From IMG/VR virus record IMGVR_UViG_3300042691_013813, positions 1 to 34,194 of that record: 34,194 nt of DNA. One strand, given 5' to 3'. Under the pieces are notes generated by a model. The model had not been told where the DNA came from and made no database searches. It saw only the letters and a list, made by a program, of their open reading frames with translations. Shown here one piece after another: positions 28,189-34,194 of the stretch. Position 1 is the stretch's first letter. Each line of letters opens with the position of its first letter. The DNA comes from a virus. A program made the translations under genes and the position numbers.

Positions 28189-28194
28189 TACGAT
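28186..28194 (+). promoter_or_regulatory. Extended -10 (TGATACGAT) 6 nt before the 28201 start
   Basis: TGATACGAT overlaps the large terminase stop and ends 6 nt before the ATG at 28201. The same 9-mer overlaps the fibre stop at 13891, and GCTCGCA lies about 21 nt upstream in both. GGGAG between box and ATG could instead serve as a ribosome-binding site if transcription starts farther upstream. Confidence 0.45.
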
Positions 28195-28200
28195 GGGAGC

Positions 28201-31200
28201 ATGTGCGGCAGCAACCATGTCCGATTCTCACGCGCCGAGACGAAGTATTTCGTCGGCGCGACCGAGATTCCGCTCAATCAGATCCGCGAGGTCTCGCAGG
28301 TCGAGTACGCGAGGCTGTTCCCGCATCGCAAGGACGGGTACACGCTGAAGTCCGGCGCGAGGCGAGAGAAGTTGGACGACCGCGCCTTCTGGACGGATGC
28401 CAAACTGCGCGACCACTACACGAAGAGCGCAGAGGAGTATCTAGATTCTCCGGCGAGAATCTGGGACAAGATGCGTCGGGAAATCGCCGCAGCAGGCGGG
28501 ACAAACGCGTGGGTGCAGCAGCAGGTCGAAAATTGGCCGCGTTGGGTGGGCGGACAAAAGTTTTTGGTGACCGCCTCGTCCCCGGCGCAGGCGATTGACC
28601 GCGTCGTCAAGTGGGAGCGGAAGGAGAAGCAGACGATGTGCGGCGCGAAGTGCCGCGGCGCTCGCGGCCCAGCCTGCGACTGCATCTGCGAGGGCCAGTT
28701 CCACGGCGTCAGCGTCGGCATGTCCCGCGCCCGGTTCGCAGCCGACCATCGGCTGCAGGAACTTCTTTCGGGCCTCCCAGAGCACGAAAGGCGAGATGTT
28801 CTGGAGCACGGCTACGGCGTGTACGAGGTGGAGTTGCACATGCCGGATATCGGCATGAACCACTACCAGACTGTGGCCGCTCGGGACAAGCAGGACGCCA
28901 TTCGGTACGGCAAGACGATTGCCAAGGTTCGCGGGTTCAAGGTCGCAAAGGTGTCCGCAAAGAAACTGCACTCGCGGTCGCGGTTTGCAGCCGAGGACCT
29001 CGACCTGCGTCCGACCGCGGAGATGGCGGCGAACGCCGAGCGCGGACTCGCGCTCCGCGAGGAGCACGGCAAGGGCGGCACGGCTGTCGGGGTCGCTCGC
29101 GCTCGCGACATCAAGAACAGGGCGAACCTCTCGCCCGACACGGTCAAGCGCATGCACTCGTTCTTCAGCCGTCACGAAGGCAACCAGAAGGGCGGCGAGG
29201 ACGACGCAGGCTACATCGCGTGGCTGCTGTGGGGAGGCGACGCTGGCAAGGCGTGGGCCGCTCGCAAGGCCGCTCAGATGGACAAGGACACCAACATGAA
29301 GACTAAAGTCGATGCCAAGTCTCGGTTTGCGATCAACATCGCGAAGATCGAACGGCTCTGGGCTGATTACTTCAGGCCGCTTGACGAGCACCAGCGCGAG
29401 GCACTCCGGGAGGTCGCTGCGAAGATCAATCACATCGAAGGTGTCGTGTTGCACGACATGGAACTTCGACGCCGCAAGATCCAGCACCACTTGGACATCG
29501 CGACTAGCATGATCTCGCAAGGCAGTACGCCATCGGATGTCCTGCGCGATCTCATTCGCTTTGAGCACAACTTGAGATCGTTCTCGCGTCCCGGAACCAA
29601 ATCAGCATTTGAGAAGTCGGATGACTACGCTCGTGAACTGATGAAGAACGCACGCAAGGCAGGGTTTGCGTTGGACGACATCGGTAGCCGCGAGCGACTC
29701 AAGGAGTCCATTCAGCGACACCAGTTCTACACCGACAGGATCCGGCGAGCGCAGGCCGAGTTCCGCGTGGCCTTCCGAGAGGACTTTGGGATAAACGCCG
29801 ACCCAGAGGTGATCCGCGACCTGAACGCAGTCGTGGACCGGGCGATTGCAGATAGCCAGCGAAACCCCAAGAAGGCCGCTGCGGATCTCCGAGCGTGGGC
29901 GGACGGCATCACCAGCATGTGGATGCACCACGACCACGGGAAGCGCACCGCGCTGGCGGCGCGGCAGATCGCGATGCAGATGGCAAACCTCGCGTCGTCT
30001 GGGTTTGCACGCAAGGCTACACCGAACAAGGACCTATTCTCAATGGACATGCAAAGCAAACTGATGGACCTGACGCGGCGGTTTGGCTTCAAGCCTTCGC
30101 GAGTCATCGTGCGTGGAACGCACGGCACGATCCTGTTTGAGGACCAGCCGGGAGAGGCCACGCGATACAAGCAGAAACTTGCGCCTGTGATGAAGGCAAT
30201 GGGAATCCCCGACTCGGCAATCAAGGCGCGGGAGGTCTCGTACCCAGAGGAGGACGGCGAGCCAGCGACGCACACGGGCGTGGTGGAGATTGACTACGCC
30301 GTGCTGGCAAATGTCAAGGCTTCCCGCACGGGCGAGAAGTCCACGCACGCCGCCGAGGTCATTCAGAAGTTGTCGGGCGGGTGGGTCATTGAGCGCGATG
30401 GCGGCGTGCTCTATCTCGCCAAGGGAGCCGAGGCGATTCCCGTGCCTAGCGTGGAGAAGGCAATCGAACTGCACAAGGCTTCGTCCGAGGGTCGTCTTGT
30501 GCGTCGCACGGGCGGGTTCATGTCCCGCCCCGGCGCGAAGGCGGCGTTTGATCGGCGCATCGAACTTGACCATTGGACAAGCCCGAAAGGAACGCGGTAC
30601 ATCGCGGGGATTTCGGTAAGCGGGGACGGCCTTGGATTTCAGCCGTTCGTCACCGCGACCTACGCGGACGGCGGCGACCAACTGATGAGCATGAACACGC
30701 CAACCCTGAAGTCTGAGAAGGGCGCACGAAAGTGGCTCGCGAACTACCTCGCAAAGAACTATTCGCGCACGGGATCGTTTTCCCGCCCCGGCGCGAAGGC
30801 GGCGTTCAGCGTTGATTCTCGCATCGAAGTCCTGCGGCAGAAGGTGCAGACCTACATCGCCAAGGGCGGATCGTGGCAGGGACTCGACAAGCCCGAGGGT
30901 CTTGCGAAACTCGTTGGCGACATCATCAACGGGTCATTCCGTCCAACCGACACGGGCATGGACAATGTCGAATCGCGGCTTCGCAAGTACCACGGCATGA
31001 ACTTCTCCCGCCCCGGCGCGAAGTCGGCGTTCGCCGCCAACAATGTTGATCTCTGGAATTACTTCGCTCGGAGTGACTTCATCATGGTCAAGCAGAATCC
31101 GACCGAACTTGCCAACTACGAGCGGTTTGCCAAGAAGGCGTTGAGCATGGCCGATTTCACGCCTCCGGCGCGGCAGGGTGATGGCCCGAGCCTGCATCAG

Positions 31201-31677
31201 ATGGCGAAGGAGGCGCTGGCGGACATCGCGAAGTACAAGGAAACCGTCTACCGCCACAAGAACCGCGCCCCGTGGGACACCTACGGTCGCCCCGGCGCGT
31301 CCGAGGCTTTCGCGCTCGGTCGCGTGTCAACCGCCGCCACGCCGCAGGCCGACGAGGCTCTGACCGCTCTCGCCGCAAAGGTGGGCCGCGAGCACACCGT
31401 GAGCCTGTTCAAGCGATGGGCCGAGGGCAAGGCCGCGATGTCGCGAGGTGACGGGAAGGCAAGTTTTAGCGGCGGCAACTACTACACCGTCGCCGCACAC
31501 ATCGCAAGCGACCCTGCAGGGGAGCGAAACTTTCAGGATCTTGCGGAGGCAAAGGCCTACGCAAAGGTCATGCTGGACGCGGCAAAGTCTCGGGCAAAGG
31601 GCAAGCCCGTGGTTGTCGATGTCTACCCCGTGGTGAACTATTCTCCGCAGGCTGCGGTTATGACCTTGAAGGCGTGA
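28201..31677 (+). CDS. Large multidomain protein with repeated FSRPG linkers, 1158 aa
   Basis: Small domains are separated by a recurring linker: FSRAETKYF (9-17), MSRARFAAD (174), SRSRFAAE (about 258), AKSRFAIN (about 372), FSRPGTKSAF (461-470), MSRPGAKAAF (774-783), FSRPGAKAAF (860-869), FSRPGAKSAF (935-944), YGRPGASEAF (1028-1037), MSRGDGKASF (1080-1089). Around residues 140-170 is a Cys cluster, CGAKCRGARGPACDCICEG. Around 275-365 is a phage-associated domain with GGTAVGVARARD, HSFFSRHEG and GYIAWLLWGGDAGKAW. It lies between terminase and portal, so it may be a virion or injected polyvalent protein, possibly processed at the linkers by the capsid protease. No catalytic motif is evident. 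Near-identical DNA in three linkers suggests cassette exchange. Confidence 0.8.
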   Translation: MCGSNHVRFSRAETKYFVGATEIPLNQIREVSQVEYARLFPHRKDGYTLKSGARREKLDDRAFWTDAKLRDHYTKSAEEYLDSPARIWDKMRREIAAAGGTNAWVQQQVENWPRWVGGQKFLVTASSPAQAIDRVVKWERKEKQTMCGAKCRGARGPACDCICEGQFHGVSVGMSRARFAADHRLQELLSGLPEHERRDVLEHGYGVYEVELHMPDIGMNHYQTVAARDKQDAIRYGKTIAKVRGFKVAKVSAKKLHSRSRFAAEDLDLRPTAEMAANAERGLALREEHGKGGTAVGVARARDIKNRANLSPDTVKRMHSFFSRHEGNQKGGEDDAGYIAWLLWGGDAGKAWAARKAAQMDKDTNMKTKVDAKSRFAINIAKIERLWADYFRPLDEHQREALREVAAKINHIEGVVLHDMELRRRKIQHHLDIATSMISQGSTPSDVLRDLIRFEHNLRSFSRPGTKSAFEKSDDYARELMKNARKAGFALDDIGSRERLKESIQRHQFYTDRIRRAQAEFRVAFREDFGINADPEVIRDLNAVVDRAIADSQRNPKKAAADLRAWADGITSMWMHHDHGKRTALAARQIAMQMANLASSGFARKATPNKDLFSMDMQSKLMDLTRRFGFKPSRVIVRGTHGTILFEDQPGEATRYKQKLAPVMKAMGIPDSAIKAREVSYPEEDGEPATHTGVVEIDYAVLANVKASRTGEKSTHAAEVIQKLSGGWVIERDGGVLYLAKGAEAIPVPSVEKAIELHKASSEGRLVRRTGGFMSRPGAKAAFDRRIELDHWTSPKGTRYIAGISVSGDGLGFQPFVTATYADGGDQLMSMNTPTLKSEKGARKWLANYLAKNYSRTGSFSRPGAKAAFSVDSRIEVLRQKVQTYIAKGGSWQGLDKPEGLAKLVGDIINGSFRPTDTGMDNVESRLRKYHGMNFSRPGAKSAFAANNVDLWNYFARSDFIMVKQNPTELANYERFAKKALSMADFTPPARQGDGPSLHQMAKEALADIAKYKETVYRHKNRAPWDTYGRPGASEAFALGRVSTAATPQADEALTALAAKVGREHTVSLFKRWAEGKAAMSRGDGKASFSGGNYYTVAAHIASDPAGERNFQDLAEAKAYAKVMLDAAKSRAKGKPVVVDVYPVVNYSPQAAVMTLKA
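30523..30540 (+). repeat. 18-bp linker repeat, copy 1
   Basis: TCCCGCCCCGGCGCGAAG encodes SRPGAK of the linker at residue 774. It is identical at 30781-30798 and 31006-31023. The DNA identity goes beyond what the protein motif demands, which suggests recent duplication or gene conversion. Confidence 0.85.
30781..30798 (+). repeat. 18-bp linker repeat, copy 2
   Basis: This copy is identical to copies 1 and 3 and encodes SRPGAK in the linker at residue 860. The distance to copy 1 is 258 bp (86 codons) and to copy 3 is 225 bp (75 codons), so recombination between copies keeps the frame. Confidence 0.85.
31006..31023 (+). repeat. 18-bp linker repeat, copy 3
   Basis: This copy is identical to copies 1 and 2 and encodes SRPGAK of the linker at residue 935. 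A fourth, diverged relative at 31282-31311 (YGRPGASEAF) keeps CGCCCCGGCGCG. Confidence 0.85.
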
Positions 31678-31688
31678 AATACGACATC

Positions 31689-31697
31689 TGCTACCGT
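31689..31697 (+). promoter_or_regulatory. Extended -10 (TGCTACCGT) 7 nt before the portal start
   Basis: TG-C-TACCGT ends 7 nt before the portal ATG at 31705. The 27-nt gap has no Shine-Dalgarno sequence (GTAAACC directly precedes the ATG), so a leaderless portal message is plausible. No -35 box is evident. Confidence 0.4.
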
Positions 31698-31704
31698 GTA
31701 AACC

Positions 31705-33183
31705 ATGCCTGACACGCCGAACGACCCTAATCCGCTCGCGAACGGGCTGACTCCGGCGCAGCGTCCTCGCAAGCCGCTCAAGGCTCCGGTCGAGCGCGGC
31801 TTGACGCAGCCTCTCGCGACCGCTGTCGAGGTACAGCGGTCGTTCTTCACCACCGCCGACAAACTGCTGCGGAACGCGAGCATCGCGTACCGACTCAATC
31901 CGCAGTACCAGCAGATGATGCGTGCGGACGCCGACATCGAAGGCGTCCTTCGCTCGCTTCAGGTCACGCTCGCGTCGCTGGAATGGGCGATCTCGTCCAC
32001 CGACGACACGAACGAGAAGGCGGTCGAACTCGCGCAGCGCATCAGCGACATCTTTGAGGCGATGCCAAGGCGCTCGGACTTCGTGCGTGCGATGCATGAG
32101 GCCGTCTGGTACGGAAGCGCGGCGACCAACATCGTCTACCGACGAGACCCCCGCCTCGGCATCGCGATCAAGGAGTGGTATCCGTTCCACGCGGACACGC
32201 TCGCGTTCGACCAGCGGGGCAACCTCGCGATGCGCGTCGGAGCCGAGTATTCGATGCACGGGCCGTCCGAGCAGAACATCGGGTTCGACTCCCGCGTTCA
32301 CATCTTCACGGACGAGGAGCGCAAGGCAATCGTCCACCACCGCGTGTTCGTGAGTGCGCCCGACTTCAACGACCCGAACGGCACGGAGTCGATCTACCGA
32401 GGCATCGGCGCACGCGACATCTGCTGGTTCATGTGGCTTGCGAAGCAGGAGATCCTGCAGGACGCGATCACCTACGCGGAGCGGTACGCGATGGGAATCC
32501 GCGTCGGCTACTACCCGCTCGGGCAGGACGCAGGCCGCTCCATGATGGAGACCGTGCTCGCGAACCTGACGAACGACAACTCGGTGCTGCTCCCGCAGAG
32601 CGGCACGGAGAAGATCTACGACATCGACATCAAGGAGCCGAACGCGGGTCGCGCTCAGGTGTTCATGGAACTGGTCAACTGGTTCAGCGGCAAGATCAAG
32701 GAAGCCATTCTCGGTCAGTCGCTGAGTAGCGAAACCGGATCCACGGGCCTCGGCTCGGGCGTCGCGTCGCTGCACGCCGACACGCTCTCGCGCATCATCC
32801 GCTACCACGCGGACGCGCTCGCGGACTCGCTGACCTGCGACTTCGTTCGCGTCGTCGCACGGATGCTCGGCGCGTCGGAGGACGAAGCGTCCTGCCTGCG
32901 GTTTGAGTTCGCGCCCGAGCGCCCCGATCCCAAGGAGCGGCTGGAGGCCATCAAGACCTTCATCGAACTCGGAGGCACCGTCTCCGAGCGCGAGGTCCGC
33001 GACCTCCTCGGCCTCGCGCAGCCGTCGCAGGACGAACCCGTCCTCCGGGGTGCGAGCGCCACGGCCCCGGGATCCGGCGACGCGGTTGCCGCGCTCCTGT
33101 CGGGCGGGTCCGAACCCACCGAGGGCGTTCCCCCGTCGCCCGACGCTCCGCGCCAGTTCTCGCGCCGCACTTGGTGGGGCTGA
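31705..33183 (+). CDS. Portal protein (Mu gp29-like, DUF935 family)
   Basis: The 492-residue protein has the DUF935 signature region WFSGKIKEAILGQSLSSETG followed by STGLGSGVASLHADT, and an N-terminal stretch with VLRSLQVTLASLEWAI. A central AVWYGSAATNIVYRRDPRLG and WYPFHADTLAFDQRG also fit. It forms the dodecameric ring through which DNA enters and leaves. The last 100 residues are Pro/Ala/Ser-rich and end QFSRRTWWG, echoing the FSR linkers of the neighbouring 1158-residue protein. The Mu F-like gene starts 3 nt after its stop, the normal order. Confidence 0.92.
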   Translation: MPDTPNDPNPLANGLTPAQRPRKPLKAPVERGLTQPLATAVEVQRSFFTTADKLLRNASIAYRLNPQYQQMMRADADIEGVLRSLQVTLASLEWAISSTDDTNEKAVELAQRISDIFEAMPRRSDFVRAMHEAVWYGSAATNIVYRRDPRLGIAIKEWYPFHADTLAFDQRGNLAMRVGAEYSMHGPSEQNIGFDSRVHIFTDEERKAIVHHRVFVSAPDFNDPNGTESIYRGIGARDICWFMWLAKQEILQDAITYAERYAMGIRVGYYPLGQDAGRSMMETVLANLTNDNSVLLPQSGTEKIYDIDIKEPNAGRAQVFMELVNWFSGKIKEAILGQSLSSETGSTGLGSGVASLHADTLSRIIRYHADALADSLTCDFVRVVARMLGASEDEASCLRFEFAPERPDPKERLEAIKTFIELGGTVSEREVRDLLGLAQPSQDEPVLRGASATAPGSGDAVAALLSGGSEPTEGVPPSPDAPRQFSRRTWWG

Positions 33184-33186
33184 CCC

Positions 33187-34194
33187 ATGCAGCAGGACCC
33201 TTCGCTCGCCGCGCTCCTCAAGGACGCCGCGCAGGCGTACCGCGAGGCCATCGCCGCACAGGTCGAGGGCGTGGACCCGTCCGAGCATTGGGAGCGTTGG
33301 AAGGCCGACACGGCGGCTCTGCTGCTTGCGTCGTGGGCGGCTGGGGCGCTCACGACCGTCCGGCAGGCCGGAGTCAATCCCGCGCTGACATCCGCCGCAG
33401 CGCAGCCCACGGCGTTCGCCCGGGGCATTCCCGAGACCGTCTACAGGTTCGAATCCGGGCCAGCGGCATCGGTCGTGTCCCGGTTCATCAATCTGCTTCC
33501 GATGACCCGCCAGCGATGGGAGGCCCTCATTGACTACGCGTACCAAGCGGCGGGGGAGATGCAAGGCGACGAGGCCGCGAACGCCCTTGCGAAGATCCTC
33601 GACCGTTCCCCGAGGCTCCGTGATCTCGTTCAGGGTGCTGCGGGTCGTCCGCCTGTGCCGAATGTCAAGACCCCGCGGCGAGCGCCCGAGGCCGTCAAGC
33701 GTGCTCGGACGCCCGAGGTGCAGGCCGCTGTGCAGGGGTCGTTCTTCGCGACGGGCATGACGCAGCAGCAGGTCGAGCAGACCCAGCAACTCCTCGCCAA
33801 GGTCATACGGCAGGAGGTCACGACCAGCGTCGCCGGGAAGCAACTCCTGACCCTCGGTCTTGGGGACTTCGTGCAGCAGGCGACGCTTGAGACGGGGACC
33901 GACCTGACCTCGGCGCGGCTGGAGACCATCTACCGCACGAACCTGAACCGGGCGCAGACGCAGGGGCAACTCGACATCTGCCGGGACGAGACTGTCAAGG
34001 CGTTTGTCCCTCTCATGCGGTTCAGCGCCACGAAGGACAGGCGCACCCGCGACACGCACAAGGCGATGGACGGGTACATCGCGACCGTCGATCAGATCGA
34101 CGCGATGGGGATCCCGGCTCCGCTGGGGTTCAATTGCCGCTGCGCGTGGATCCCGATCTCCGTGAACAAGGCGGTCAACGAGGGCCTGTGCGAC
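33187..34194 (+). CDS. Mu gpF-like minor head protein, N-terminal part (3' end cut by the window)
   Basis: An ATG at 33187, just after the portal stop, opens a frame that runs off the end of the window (336 codons). It begins MQQDPSLAALLKDAAQAYRE, contains helical stretches and VYRFESGPAASVVSRFINLL, and by its end shows the Mu F marks YRTNLNRAQTQGQ, RDTHKAMDG and GFNCRCAW. It continues in the same frame into positions 414-518 of the window start, giving about 370 residues. It is a minor head protein that normally helps connect portal and capsid and may be injected. Only the joining point is uncertain. Confidence 0.88.
   Translation, partial: MQQDPSLAALLKDAAQAYREAIAAQVEGVDPSEHWERWKADTAALLLASWAAGALTTVRQAGVNPALTSAAAQPTAFARGIPETVYRFESGPAASVVSRFINLLPMTRQRWEALIDYAYQAAGEMQGDEAANALAKILDRSPRLRDLVQGAAGRPPVPNVKTPRRAPEAVKRARTPEVQAAVQGSFFATGMTQQQVEQTQQLLAKVIRQEVTTSVAGKQLLTLGLGDFVQQATLETGTDLTSARLETIYRTNLNRAQTQGQLDICRDETVKAFVPLMRFSATKDRRTRDTHKAMDGYIATVDQIDAMGIPAPLGFNCRCAWIPISVNKAVNEGLCD
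33782..34194. repeat. Right copy of the 413-bp near-identical terminal overlap
   Basis: This copy pairs with 1-413 (398 of 413 positions equal, no gaps). The right copy reads K259 in the left as R and has Q in place of K and E at two other sites. The match runs to the last base of the window, so its true extent is unknown. Confidence 0.9.

Noticed and set aside
31327-34059. A 910-codon leftward open frame
   Set aside because: It is antisense to the end of the linker protein, the portal and the Mu F-like gene, with no motif and shadow-like composition.
1-34194. tRNA genes, CRISPR arrays, insertion sequences, integrase and attachment sites
   Set aside because: No cloverleaf, no regularly spaced repeats with spacers, no transposase or recombinase motif (R-H-R-Y or DDE) was seen on either strand.
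33782-34194. Exact direct terminal repeats as in T7- or T5-like phages
   Set aside because: The two copies differ at 15 positions with a coding-constraint pattern; true terminal repeats are identical.

Overview
The window is essentially one complete genome of a tailed double-stranded DNA phage. It is high in GC (judged by eye), densely packed and siphovirus-like. Positions 1-413 and 33782-34194 are two versions of the same stretch of a Mu gpF-like head gene. They match at 398 of 413 positions, and 12 of the 15 differences are silent, so the circle or concatemer closes on a diverged copy of itself. The unit is about 33.8 kb. The host cannot be named. A lipoprotein that looks like an outer-membrane spanin points to a host with an outer membrane, while several start codons sit 6-7 nt behind a TANNNT box, which suggests leaderless mRNAs.

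Layout, read as a circle. Rightward (24.1 kb to the end, then 0-17.0 kb): a short regulatory set (24197-25584, including a helix-turn-helix protein), a GP88-like protein, small and large terminase, a 1158-residue multidomain protein built on repeated FSRPGAKAAF-type linkers, portal, Mu F-like protein, a small hypothetical, an SGNH-like hydrolase, a fused protease/scaffold, decoration protein, major capsid protein, connector and tail-completion proteins, tail tube, a G/GT-type chaperone pair with a -1 slippery site, tail terminator, a short tape measure, two large tail-tip proteins, a fibre, holin and spanin candidates, a MerR/excisionase-like protein, a 652-residue cysteine-rich protein and a small CGC-motif protein. 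Leftward (23.45 to 17.2 kb): about fourteen small early genes, among them ERF annealing protein, RusA resolvase and Gp157. The two arms converge on hairpins at 17.06-17.20 kb and diverge from a hairpin-rich intergenic region at 23.52-24.12 kb.

The most striking system is regulatory. Five early transcription units (four leftward, one rightward) start with the same cassette in fixed geometry: -35 box, 16-bp spacer that is itself an imperfect palindrome, -10 box, 8 nt, a 15-nt hairpin whose stem shows a compensatory base change, then a common GAAGGAGTCA ribosome-binding leader. A sixth promoter (ERF unit) is a variant. The promoter of the helix-turn-helix gene carries a shortened form of the same spacer and should make a leaderless mRNA, as lambda cI does. 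The natural model is an early regulon held by that repressor.

A second candidate system is the FSRPG-linked protein next to the portal and close to a capsid protease, which looks like a virion polyprotein or a cassette protein shuffled by recombination. I saw no integrase, DNA polymerase, primase, helicase, SSB, tRNA, CRISPR array or recognisable endolysin.
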